From positions 310,001-374,000 of the forward strand of contig DAOSXA010000002.1 of the NCBI GenBank assembly GCA_035380245.1: DNA of 64,000 nucleotides, read 5' to 3'. The position numbers and the translations under genes are program-made. The notes below the pieces were generated by a model. That model was not told the DNA's origin. It worked only from the letters and a program-made list of their open reading frames with translations, and did no database searches. This stretch comes from Candidatus Zixiibacteriota bacterium. Its GTDB lineage: Bacteria; Zixibacteria; MSB-5A5; GN15; FEB-12. The stretch's first letter is position 1, and the number at the start of each line of letters is the position of its first letter. Positions 52,733 through 63,313 of this stretch are shown here, in pieces.

Positions 52733-53134
52733 CTAGAACCATTTCGGTGTGAACTTGTAGCCGTAGCTCAACACACCGGAATGCCCCTCGGTCTGGATAC
52801 GGCGGAACTCCACCCGTATCTCCATACCGATCTTGACATCATCGATATTACAATCAGTGATCTGAGCCATCACCCGAGTGCCGTCGGCCAGCTCGGCAAT
52901 ACCGAGGGCGTACGGCCCCTCGTCGCCCCACATATTGGGAGCTACGCGGATAACGGTATAGGTCACCAGCTTGCCGGTATCGGGTAAACGCACGATTTCA
53001 TATTCGGTGTCGCCCGTTTCCGGATCGATGTCGCGCGGCGGGAAATAGGTCTTGCCGCTCTTCTTGAACTTGGAAGCCTCCATACGATAGCGTTGAGGAT
53101 ACTCCCGCCAGTTACGTGCGCTGAACATACTCAT
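52733..53134 (-). CDS. DUF35 OB-fold protein of the HMG-CoA synthase operon
   Basis: The 133-residue protein matches the DUF35 acyl-CoA-associated family (KSGKTYFPPRDIDPETGDTEYE, then an OB-fold with TYTVIRVAPNMWGDEGPYALGIAELADGTRVMAQIT). In archaea this partner bridges thiolase and HMG-CoA synthase and channels acetoacetyl-CoA. Its N-terminal zinc-hook cysteines, usual in the family (C-x2-C ... C-x2-C), are absent here; only one Cys (ITDCNI) is present. Start overlaps the thiolase stop by one base. Confidence 0.88.
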   Translation of the reverse strand: MSMFSARNWREYPQRYRMEASKFKKSGKTYFPPRDIDPETGDTEYEIVRLPDTGKLVTYTVIRVAPNMWGDEGPYALGIAELADGTRVMAQITDCNIDDVKIGMEIRVEFRRIQTEGHSGVLSYGYKFTPKWF

Positions 53135-54294
53135 TACGCCACCTCCATGATATGGACTGCCGATGAAGCCCCGGTACCGCCCATATTCTGAGCCATACCC
53201 ACCTTCGGGGAGGTTTTGAGCTGGCGGCCATTCTCAGCCAGCCCCAGTAGCTGTTTGTGCAACTCAACCATTTGAGCCACCCCGGTCGCACCGACCGGAT
53301 GTCCCTTGGCCTTGAGACCGCCGGACGTATTGATCGGGAACTTGCCATCGAGTCGTGTCTCCCCCGCCAGCACGGCCGGACCGGCCTTACCGCGTTCATA
53401 AAGACCGATCTCTTCCATGATAATGATCTCAGCGATCGTGAAACAGTCGTGAAGTTCGGCGAAATCAATATCACTGAGTTTCTTTCCGGCCATTTTCAAA
53501 GCCCGCTCCAGCGCCAGAGCAGCGGATGGAATCGAGGCCAGATCGGTACGATCGGCAAGCTGGATAGCATCGGTCGCAAGCCCGGACCCGGTTATCTTTG
53601 TATATGGCTTGCCGAGTTTTTTGGCAATCTCCTCAGTGGTGAGAATAATCGCTGAAGCGCCGTCGGTGATCGGCGAACAGTCGAGTATATGCAGCGGATC
53701 GGCAATCATTACCGAACTCAACACCTGATCGACCGAGACCTTGAACGGATACTGCGCTACCGGATTCATCGAACCGTTTTCGTGATTCTTGGACGACACG
53801 GTCGCAAGCATTTCCGGGGTGGTTCCGTATTTGTGCATATGGGCGTGCGCCATCATAGCGTACAAACCGGGGAAAGTCGCGCCGTGGAATACCTCGTATT
53901 CCTTATCGGCGGCGCCGGCCAGCGCGGCGGTGGCATCATCGCCGGAGCAGTCGGTCATTTTTTCGACTCCGGCCGCCATGACGATATCGGCGACACCGGC
54001 AGCGACTTCAATATAGCCCTGCCGTACGGCAATACCGCCCGAAGCGCAGGCTGATTCCACGTGCGTTGCGGGAAGACCGCGCATGCCGAGATAGTCGGCG
54101 CACAAAGCACCGATATGTTCCTGCCCGATGAACATGCCACCGGACATACAACCGACGTGAAGTGAATCCAGGTGATCCACGCCGGAGTCCTTGATAGCGG
54201 CGGTTGCGGCATCTACGAACAACTGGCGCAAGCTCCGTTCCCAGACCTCGCCCCATTTGCTCATGCCGACGCCAACACAACAAACATCTCTCAT
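53134..54294 (-). CDS. Acetoacetyl-CoA thiolase (archaeal/SCP2-type)
   Basis: The 386-residue thiolase is of the archaeal acetyl-CoA acetyltransferase type (RDVCCVGVGMSKWGEVWERSLRQL). The nucleophile cysteine is C83 in ESACASGGIAVRQ and the histidine is in LKAKGHPVGATGVAQM. It differs from the operon thiolase at 39408. It is followed by DUF35 and preceded by the HMG-CoA synthase. Archaeal thiolase-HMGCS-DUF35 proteins form one complex. Confidence 0.92.
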   Translation of the reverse strand: MRDVCCVGVGMSKWGEVWERSLRQLFVDAATAAIKDSGVDHLDSLHVGCMSGGMFIGQEHIGALCADYLGMRGLPATHVESACASGGIAVRQGYIEVAAGVADIVMAAGVEKMTDCSGDDATAALAGAADKEYEVFHGATFPGLYAMMAHAHMHKYGTTPEMLATVSSKNHENGSMNPVAQYPFKVSVDQVLSSVMIADPLHILDCSPITDGASAIILTTEEIAKKLGKPYTKITGSGLATDAIQLADRTDLASIPSAALALERALKMAGKKLSDIDFAELHDCFTIAEIIIMEEIGLYERGKAGPAVLAGETRLDGKFPINTSGGLKAKGHPVGATGVAQMVELHKQLLGLAENGRQLKTSPKVGMAQNMGGTGASSAVHIMEVA

Positions 54295-54309
54295 CGTGCG
54301 ATCACCTCC

Positions 54310-55359
54310 TCAGTAGTTCTTTTTGATCTTCCGCCGGAACTTGGCATAAGTGCCATAGTCGACGTAAGTCAGGTTTTCGTCCAACAGTTTGTGCGTTCGT
54401 ATGGTCAGATCGCGCACTTCGTTGATGCGCTCGGTCACCTTCCAGACGAAAGCATCGGAACCGGCGCCGCTGCCGTAGGAACACATGAAGATCAGATCGC
54501 CCGGCTCGGAGACATCGAGAGTCGCCGTCAAACCGATCGGGGAAGCGCCGGAGTAGGTGTTGCCTAATCTCGGAGCAAGCCAGCCCGGATCGATTTGCTC
54601 CTGGGTAAATCCCAGCATACGCGAGACGCGCTGCGGGAACTTCCCGTTCGGCTGGTGGAAAATGGCATATTTGAAATCGGAGGGCTTCATCCCGGCTTTC
54701 TTGAGGATCGCTTCGGAAGCGCCCATAGTAGTCCTGAAATAAGCCGGTTCACCGGTGAAACGACCGGCATGTTGCGGATAGAACTCATGCTCACGACGCC
54801 AGAAATCAGGGACATCATTCATCCATGAATGAGTATACAGGCATTCCGCGATGAGATTCTCCTTGCCCATAATGAAGGCCGCGGCTCCGGCAGCCGCCGA
54901 GAATTCCAGGGCGTCCGAGGGAGCACCCTGTGAAGTATCACCGGCAATAGCCAGCGCATACGGCATAGCACCGGAGTCGATATGCGACAACGCCACGAAC
55001 ATCGCTTCGGAACCGGCCTTGCAGGCAAATTCGAAATCGGCACAGTGAATGTCGGGAGTAGCGCCGATAGCCTCGGCCACTGTCGTGCCGGAGGGCTTAA
55101 CCGCGTACGGATGTGATTCGGAGCCGATATAAATAGCGCCGATATCTTTGGGGTCAACGTTCTGGGCTCTAATCAGAGCGCGACGGGCTGCTTCGACCGA
55201 CAATGTGATCGTATCCATGTCGGGCGGAGGAACCGATTTTTCGCGAAGCATCAGGCCTTTCTTGTAACTCGGAGCGTCCGCACCCCACACCTTGGCGATC
55301 TCTTCGACCTTGATGCGGTGGCGGGGTAAATGGGCGCCGTATCCGACAATACCTGCCAT
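54310..55359 (-). CDS. Archaeal-type 3-hydroxy-3-methylglutaryl-CoA synthase
   Basis: The 349-residue protein condenses acetoacetyl-CoA with acetyl-CoA. It resembles the archaeal HMGCS form: IVGYGAHLPRHRIKVEEIAKVWG, the nucleophile cysteine C113 in HCADFEFACKAGSEAM, and PNGKFPQRVSRMLGF. The C-terminus DLTIRTHKLLDENLTYVDYGTYAKFRRKI is nearly diagnostic of this family. First gene of the operon; starts after an untranslated leader of unknown length. It implies a mevalonate-type or HMG-CoA-dependent route. Confidence 0.93.
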   Translation of the reverse strand: MAGIVGYGAHLPRHRIKVEEIAKVWGADAPSYKKGLMLREKSVPPPDMDTITLSVEAARRALIRAQNVDPKDIGAIYIGSESHPYAVKPSGTTVAEAIGATPDIHCADFEFACKAGSEAMFVALSHIDSGAMPYALAIAGDTSQGAPSDALEFSAAAGAAAFIMGKENLIAECLYTHSWMNDVPDFWRREHEFYPQHAGRFTGEPAYFRTTMGASEAILKKAGMKPSDFKYAIFHQPNGKFPQRVSRMLGFTQEQIDPGWLAPRLGNTYSGASPIGLTATLDVSEPGDLIFMCSYGSGAGSDAFVWKVTERINEVRDLTIRTHKLLDENLTYVDYGTYAKFRRKIKKNY

Positions 55360-55729
55360 ACGAAACCTCGTAGCTTATGTGGTTAGTGCTCAAAAAGTGG
55401 CTGTCAATCCGAATACGTCATGTGACGCAATTATTCATTATACGTTCCCGGACGTCTCAAGACAAGCATTTAGGAGATAAAATGTCCGGATGCGATCTCT
55501 TGGAATGCGAGCCCTACAGGCACCTCATTCACCCCGATATACAAGGGCAGGTCCATCTTCGAATCCGCTGCTGTCGATTCTGTCCCATGAATTGTTGTAT
55601 AGAAATGCCGGTTATGGAGTCACCCGGCGGAGAGACCTGACATTCTCGTGCGGTCGTTCTGCGGCCGCACGTAATGTTTGGACGCTCTGCGTCCTCCCTT
55701 GCGTTAGCTGTAGATCGGTGCTTGGGGAA
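55360..55729. repeat. Gene-less gap with degenerate hairpin modules
   Basis: From about 55490 to 55729 the DNA carries degenerate copies of the GTTCTGCGGCCGC, GCGTCC and TGTAGATCGG modules seen elsewhere. I see no gene. The start of the HMG-CoA synthase promoter region would lie between 55360 and 55490; no -35/-10 pair was clear. Confidence 0.5.
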
Positions 55730-55872
55730 TGTTGAAAAAGCCGTACGCGCGGATGTTCAGCAAAACACGTTTGTAATGCGGGCGACACAAGGCCGCCCGC
55801 TACGCGAGGTTATATGGCTCTTTAACGCGTAGCGGCGGGGCTTGTCTCCGCCGCGATGGAGTTTTTTCAACA
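55730..55872. repeat. MITE-like palindromic element, TGTTGAAAAA type (copy 3)
   Basis: A 143-bp element with perfect ends TGTTGAAAAA / TTTTTCAACA. The inner arms are GCGGGCGACACAAGGCCGCCCGCTACGCG and CGCGTAGCGGCGGGGCTTGTCTCCGCCGC. It is the best example of the family. Confidence 0.9.
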
Positions 55873-55895
55873 CCCCCTTTGGGGGTGTTGAAAAA
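55863..55895. repeat. Perfect 15-bp hairpin where two elements meet
   Basis: TTTTTCAACACCCCC-TTT-GGGGGTGTTGAAAAA. The right end of the preceding element and the left end of a second, degenerate copy (to about 55960, with GGGAAGACAGGCCCTCCGG) abut and form a perfect inverted repeat. Confidence 0.88.
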
Positions 55896-55997
55896 CCTCT
55901 GCATGGGCCTGATCACCGGGAAGACAGGCCCTCCGGCTATGCAATAGAGTGCCTTAGCTTCGCCTGGCATGAGATCCCCTCCACACCGTGCACAAGC

Positions 55998-56717
55998 TCA
56001 GAAGAAAAACGAAAGACCTATAAGGGCCTCGGCGTTGTCAAGCGTGAAGCTGTCGCTGCTGCTGTCGCTTTCGGAGATATCCTGCACCGAACCGTCATCG
56101 CCGTAAATAGTGTAATCGGTTTCCTGCTTCTCATGACTGTAAAGAGCCAGCAGATTATACTCAGCTGAAATGCTCACCGCTCGATGCACGAACCATTCAA
56201 CCCCGGCAACCATCGAAGCCCCCATTCCCCAGCGACGCACCAGATTCCTGGAATCGCGAATACGACCATCCGAGTTAACGGTAACACTGTTGGTCTTGCT
56301 GCGATAAAAACTTATGTCCGGACCGAGTCCGAAGTAGAAACTGGTTACATCTGCGGTCGAACGATACCAGAGCCGCTGAAGTCGCAGACCGATCTCGAAG
56401 TTATTGGATTCATTGGTGCCGGTTGCGGTCAGAGTATCATCCTCGACCGTAACTCCGTCTGAATCGAGATAACGGCCGCTCAGCGTCAAGCCTAGTCGCG
56501 TTGCCTGATTTATCCCGTGGAATTTCTTGAGAGAAATAGTCGTCCCCTGAAAGGACTGTATGTCGAAATCGTCGGCCAGTTGAAATTGAAGCGCCCAATC
56601 GCCGGCCCGTCGGGAATCGCTGCTATCAACCTGTGAGAAAGCCGAAGAAATTGTCATGAAAGAAATAAGAAGTAATAAAGCGCCTGCCTTCAACACCGAA
56701 TCGACCTCTTTGTACAT
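55998..56717 (-). CDS. Outer-membrane beta-barrel-like protein
   Basis: The 239-residue protein has a signal peptide (about 11-28, ending AFSQ) and barrel strands such as ATRLGLTLSGRYLDSDG, NFEIGLRLQRLWYRSTADVTSFYFGLGPDISFY and GASMVAGVEWFVHRAVSISAEYNLLALY. It ends ALIGLSFFF, the aromatic end of an outer-membrane barrel. A long Asp/Ser-rich loop lies before the last strand. Not placed in a known family. Confidence 0.8.
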   Translation of the reverse strand: MYKEVDSVLKAGALLLLISFMTISSAFSQVDSSDSRRAGDWALQFQLADDFDIQSFQGTTISLKKFHGINQATRLGLTLSGRYLDSDGVTVEDDTLTATGTNESNNFEIGLRLQRLWYRSTADVTSFYFGLGPDISFYRSKTNSVTVNSDGRIRDSRNLVRRWGMGASMVAGVEWFVHRAVSISAEYNLLALYSHEKQETDYTIYGDDGSVQDISESDSSSDSFTLDNAEALIGLSFFF

Positions 56718-56855
56718 CGTGTAAGTCCTTTCCTGGGAGTTGACCAGGTCGCTAAACGATTCCTAAACAGACTTTTAATAGGCAAGCCGGTCGAAATATA
56801 TACAAACTGTTAAACCGGCTTTATCGCCCAAACTTTTAAGCCGATAATATAGCCA

Positions 56856-57458
56856 ATGCTTAAAGTCAATAAAAGAGTTAAACTACTGCCCCTGCTTTTG
56901 TTATTACTTATCCTTTGGGCCGTAAATACGTACGCTGCCGAGGTGGAACCGGGTTATGTCCTGGACAGCAGCACGGCCGTATATGAAGGAGCCAAACAGA
57001 CCTACTTGATACCTCCCCCGGCTAATTTCAAATTGGTAACCGATGAAATCGCCGTCGATGGTTATTCGCTGGCTTTCATTCCCGAAGGTGAAGATTACCT
57101 CGAGGCCTCCACAATTATCGCGGTAACGATCTACACCCTCGGAGAACTTCCTTTTGGAGAGATATTGACAGCCGACACCGTTGGTTTGCGCGATTTCTAC
57201 GGTGATGACCTGATTATTCATCCGGTCGATTCCGTCCTTAACTTCGCCGGTGAATCAGTCCCGACCTTTTTCATAACCGAACCCGGCCGGTTCATTCCAA
57301 CGGTGGAGTTGTCGTATTATAACGGCGGCAGCGAGATTCTCATTTTCGAATTGATCATTTCAGAAAACGGCCTCCCCCGTTTCATGGCCGAGGCGCTCTA
57401 CAACGAATGCATCGGCTATTTCAAGGTCATGCGCAACCGCAAGCTGGCCGACAACTGA
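56856..57458 (+). CDS. Hypothetical secreted protein
   Basis: The 200-residue protein has a signal peptide (about 8-28, ending TYAA) and then a soluble alpha/beta-looking domain (DEIAVDGYSLAFIPEGEDYLEASTIIAVTIYTLG, PTVELSYYNGGSEILIFELIIS). No motif is recognised. It ends two bases from the convergent methyltransferase stop without a terminator between them, so antisense overlap of transcripts is likely. The start lacks a strong ribosome site. Confidence 0.75.
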   Translation: MLKVNKRVKLLPLLLLLLILWAVNTYAAEVEPGYVLDSSTAVYEGAKQTYLIPPPANFKLVTDEIAVDGYSLAFIPEGEDYLEASTIIAVTIYTLGELPFGEILTADTVGLRDFYGDDLIIHPVDSVLNFAGESVPTFFITEPGRFIPTVELSYYNGGSEILIFELIISENGLPRFMAEALYNECIGYFKVMRNRKLADN

Positions 57459-58238
57459 TCAGCCCCGCTCTGCCACGATACAGAAATACTGGGCAATCTG
57501 TCCCGACATATGATCCCAGGTGCCGGGCACGGCTCCGTCCAAAGGGTGAAGATGCCGTGGGTCTTCATGTACCGATTTGATTCTGAAACCGGCCTCGACG
57601 AGCGCCGTGAAAATATCCGGCAGCAGATGCCGGAACTCGCGCGCGTCGGCATCCTCGACCGGACCACCCCGATAGCGTCCTTTGAGCGAATACCCCGCGC
57701 CGGTCCAATCGGTCTCCTGCGCGCCGTAGGTGTTGGGTAACATGTGCCCCACTCGATACAGCCCGCCCGGCTTCAGGACTCGCGCCACCTCCCGGTAGAC
57801 CGGCCGCGTGTCCGGGACAAACACGATTGAGATCGCCTGGTAAACTAGATCAAACGAATCATCCGCCAGAGCCGACAGGTCCCGCATATCAGCCTTGATC
57901 GTAGTCACCCGAAAGCCATACGCGGCCGCCGCTTTGCGATCGCCGGACAACTGCCCCTCCGTCAGGTCCACCACCGTCACATCCGCACCAAGCAGTCCGA
58001 ACACGGCCGACTGCTGGCCGCCTCCGGTAGCAAGACACAGCACCTTCTTGCCACAAACGTCCGAGAAGACGTACTGCGGATAGGCATACATGTAGGGCCG
58101 GGGCATCGGGTCGATCTTGCCGGCCGCAAAGTCCCGCACCAGGCCCGGATCAAGGTCAATCCACGGTCGGGTGTACTCCGATTGGTTGTCCACCCACTCC
58201 GACCAGATTTTCTCGTTGTGCTTCGATATTTCATCCAT
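57459..58238 (-). CDS. Class I SAM-dependent methyltransferase
   Basis: The 259-residue protein has motif I CLATGGGQQSAVFGLLGADVTVVDLT, motif II/III TIKADMRDL and LVYQAISIVFVPD, then YREVARVLKPGGLYRVGHML. The fold is Methyltransf_11-like. The substrate is unknown. The N-terminal YTRPWIDLDPGLVRDFAAG resembles small-molecule methyltransferases. It is convergent with the secreted protein gene. Confidence 0.9.
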   Translation of the reverse strand: MDEISKHNEKIWSEWVDNQSEYTRPWIDLDPGLVRDFAAGKIDPMPRPYMYAYPQYVFSDVCGKKVLCLATGGGQQSAVFGLLGADVTVVDLTEGQLSGDRKAAAAYGFRVTTIKADMRDLSALADDSFDLVYQAISIVFVPDTRPVYREVARVLKPGGLYRVGHMLPNTYGAQETDWTGAGYSLKGRYRGGPVEDADAREFRHLLPDIFTALVEAGFRIKSVHEDPRHLHPLDGAVPGTWDHMSGQIAQYFCIVAERG

Positions 58239-58280
58239 GCTTCAACAATACCGCCTCCTCAGGGGATCGGGCAAGCAGAA

Positions 58281-58310
58281 AGCGGACCGGTGAATCAACA
58301 CCGACCCGCT
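58281..58310 (-). terminator. Terminator-like hairpin (copy 1 of 2)
   Basis: AGCGGACCGGTG-AATCAA-CACCGACCCGCT, located downstream of the membrane-protein gene on the minus strand. It is nearly identical in plan to the hairpin at 59213-59247 after clpB. Confidence 0.55.
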
Positions 58311-58344
58311 GCATCAGCTATGTTTATAGAATGAAACGAACCGG

Positions 58345-58400
58345 CCCCTCGCCGGGGAGACAAGTCCCCCGGCTACGCAGCTAAGGGCCTCCACAATGAC
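58345..58400. repeat. Degenerate palindromic repeat (GGGGAGACAAG type)
   Basis: CGCCGGGGAGACAAGTCCCCCGGCTACGCAGC is one arm of the 29965-type element in inverse orientation, without the TGTTG ends. It is the only repeat relic in the 58239-58494 gap. Confidence 0.6.
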
Positions 58401-58494
58401 CACCTCAGCTACTTAAAGAGTATGCATCAACGCAAGTGGGCCGACAACCGGCACTAATCACATGAACCGGGCTCAGAAGCCTACGAGCGCCCGT

Positions 58495-59094
58495 CTATTT
58501 CCCTTCCTTCGACGCACTCCCGGTTTGATCAGTTCCCGTAGACTTCCCATCACCCGATCCGGCAGTCGAACTGGAGGACTGCGCTTGGCCCCCCGCGGCA
58601 CTCGTATCCGCCGAACCGCTGCCCGGTCGAAGGCTAGAAACGGGTATCGCTTTCTCAATGACATCTACCTGCACTCGGTTTTCAACTCTCTCGTCAGTCA
58701 TATTACTTTCCTTTCTTGAATGACTGTTCAGACCAATGATGGCACCCCATGTAAGGGCAATCATTGAGAAGGCTATTGCAGCAAGAGCAATCCATGAAGC
58801 CTTTCTCGTTGAAGCATCAATCCTCTCAGAGACATCCCAATCTCCTTTGATGGCAGCCCTGCAGGAAGCCGTTATTCGAAGTTGTGTCCAACCCACCGTG
58901 AGTATTGCCAGTAGTGCCAAGAGCACTGAGACTCCAACAGGCAAGAGGGATTCCGCATCACTTGTCCAGCGCTCGCTCGTGACAATCAGGAGAGCCGCGC
59001 CGAGTAAACCTGTTGACACTGATCCCACAAGTTTGTACAGGTCACGGGCTATAGCAACCGACGTATCATAGATCACTCTCTTTGTTTCGTCCAC
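58495..59094 (-). CDS. Membrane protein with Ser/Gly-rich tail
   Basis: The 199-residue protein has three membrane segments: about residues 22-38, 50-68 and 102-120. A cytoplasmic or periplasmic tail (from about 130) rich in Ser, Gly and Thr follows (QSSSSTAGSGDGKSTGTDQTGS). No enzyme motif is seen. Two nearly identical terminator hairpins flank the gene, so it may sit in a recent insertion or duplication. Function unknown. Confidence 0.75.
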   Translation of the reverse strand: MDETKRVIYDTSVAIARDLYKLVGSVSTGLLGAALLIVTSERWTSDAESLLPVGVSVLLALLAILTVGWTQLRITASCRAAIKGDWDVSERIDASTRKASWIALAAIAFSMIALTWGAIIGLNSHSRKESNMTDERVENRVQVDVIEKAIPVSSLRPGSGSADTSAAGGQAQSSSSTAGSGDGKSTGTDQTGSASKEGK

Positions 59095-59212
59095 CGAGAT
59101 AGCCTTCCCTTCGCCGTTTGTCAGGCGTTTCTATAAGTATCTCAAATATGAAAGCAAACATGCAATCACTTTTCAGCCCAGCACGCTATTTTGTGACATT
59201 TGCGCACAACAG

Positions 59213-59247
59213 AAAGCGGGCCGGTGTTTTTAGCATCGACCCGCTTT
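59213..59247 (-). terminator. Terminator-like hairpin after clpB (copy 2 of 2)
   Basis: AAAGCGGG(TCGATGCTAAAAACACCGG)CCCGCTTT on the minus strand, about 30 bases after the clpB stop, followed by a short T run. Confidence 0.6.
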
Positions 59248-59275
59248 TTAATGGATAACAATCAGGAGGATAGAT

Positions 59276-61909
<2,634 letters not shown>

Positions 61910-61924
61910 ATCTTATCCCTCCTT

Positions 61925-62183
61925 GACTCCATATCTTCTCGTTCCGTCGCTTTGCGGCGGAACGCGTTCTTCGGGCACTCCGCGCCATTTCGTATTCCGT
62001 GGGCGGCAGACGTCCACGTCTGTCCCCAATATATTGTCGAAACTTCGCTTCGCGATCCGCCTTCGGCGGACAGGAGTTTCGACCTACTCAAGCTATCTTC
62101 AGAAAATCCGAGCAAGCCTCGGGCCACCCATCCACGGTCTGCGGTGCCCCGCCCCTCGGGTGGGACCTTCTCATTCGAGAACC
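61925..62183. repeat. Cluster of dispersed hairpin repeats between dnaJ and clpB
   Basis: 62032-62085 is the inverse-oriented second copy of the GTCGAAA palindrome at 22327-22382. 62003-62025 holds a degenerate GGCAGACG hairpin (GGCAGACGTCCACGTCTGTCC) and 61939-61970 the CGTTCCGTCGCT module. 62110-62165 has GGCCACCC and GGGTGGGA arms. Confidence 0.75.
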
Positions 62184-63137
62184 TCACCCCTCCCACTTCT
62201 CCAGGAACGCCCGTTGTTCGTCGGAGAGCGAGGTCGGCAGCGTGACATTAATCGTCACGAACAGATCACCGGTCTTGCCGTTAAGTTCCAGCCCGAGTCC
62301 TTTCAGCCGCATCTTCGTTCCCGGCTGTGTGCCGGGCTTCAGGTTCAAAGCCACCGTCTTGGTCAGCGACTTCACCTCCACCTTGCCGCCGAGGATCGCC
62401 CGCGTGAACGGCACCTCCACGGAAGTGTGAATGTCGTTTCCTTTACGATCGAACTGTTGATCTGTCATCACCTTCACCGTTATTATCAAATCACCGTTGT
62501 TGCCACCCATCTGTCCCGGAGCACCGAGTCCGGCCAGACGAATCTTGCCGCCGTTCTCGATTCCTTTCGGGATTTTAACCGAGATTTTCCTGTCTCCCGG
62601 CTGCAACACCAACACTCTTTTAGTCCCGCCAATCGCTTCACGGAACGTGACCGTCAATTCAGCTTTGGCATTGGCGCCTCGGCGCGGTCGTTGGCGTCTG
62701 AAACCACCCGCCTGCGCTTTCCCAAACGGGGTTCCGCTTCCGCCGCCGAAAAACGACGACAGAATATCCTCCAGCCCGCCGAGACCGTCTACTCCTCCGC
62801 CGAACCGGAACGACTGAAAACCGCCCCGTCCCTGGGGTCCCTGGCGGAAGAACTGCGAGAAATCATCGCTGCCCGGACCTCTGCCCGCTCCAGGATAACC
62901 GCCCGGTTGTCCGGCAAAGGCGCCGTATTTGAGCATGGTGTCGTACTCTGCGCGCTTTTTCGGATCGGCCAGCGTCTCGTGCGCTTCGGATATCTCCTTG
63001 AAACGGCTTTCCGCCGCCTTGTCTCCCTTGTTGCGATCAGGGTGATACTTCTTTGCCAGGGTGCGAAACGCCTTTTTAATCTCGTCCTGAGAAGCATCCT
63101 CGCTCACACCAAGAGTTTTATAGTAGTTTTCACTCAC
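62184..63137 (-). CDS. DnaJ-family co-chaperone (CbpA type)
   Basis: The 317-residue protein has an N-terminal J domain (HPD motif at 32-34) and a Gly/Phe-rich region (about 75-160). Two C-terminal substrate-binding domains follow (DLIITVKVMTDQQFDRKGNDIHTSVEVPFTRAILGGKVEVKS). It lacks the cysteine-rich zinc domain of DnaJ, so it is a CbpA-type protein. It follows dnaK by 177 bases and is about 270 bases upstream of clpB. Confidence 0.95.
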   Translation of the reverse strand: MSENYYKTLGVSEDASQDEIKKAFRTLAKKYHPDRNKGDKAAESRFKEISEAHETLADPKKRAEYDTMLKYGAFAGQPGGYPGAGRGPGSDDFSQFFRQGPQGRGGFQSFRFGGGVDGLGGLEDILSSFFGGGSGTPFGKAQAGGFRRQRPRRGANAKAELTVTFREAIGGTKRVLVLQPGDRKISVKIPKGIENGGKIRLAGLGAPGQMGGNNGDLIITVKVMTDQQFDRKGNDIHTSVEVPFTRAILGGKVEVKSLTKTVALNLKPGTQPGTKMRLKGLGLELNGKTGDLFVTINVTLPTSLSDEQRAFLEKWEG

Positions 63138-63236
63138 TAAAGCATCACCTCGTTTATTTCAGAGTCACCGTCCGACAGGATATATCGAATTAACCTCACC
63201 GGTTTATACCACATGCGGGCTTCAACAAAGCCACGA

Positions 63237-63257
63237 AGGCGGAGAATCGCTCCGCCT
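63237..63257 (-). terminator. Hairpin after dnaK
   Basis: AGGCGGAG-AATCG-CTCCGCCT perfect 8-bp stem in the dnaK-dnaJ gap. T-run is poor, so it is an attenuator or weak terminator at best. Confidence 0.4.
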
Positions 63258-63313
63258 CCGTCTCTTTGTTATATCCTGCTGCCGTCCCGGCAGCTCGGAC
63301 CGGTGCCTTAGCA

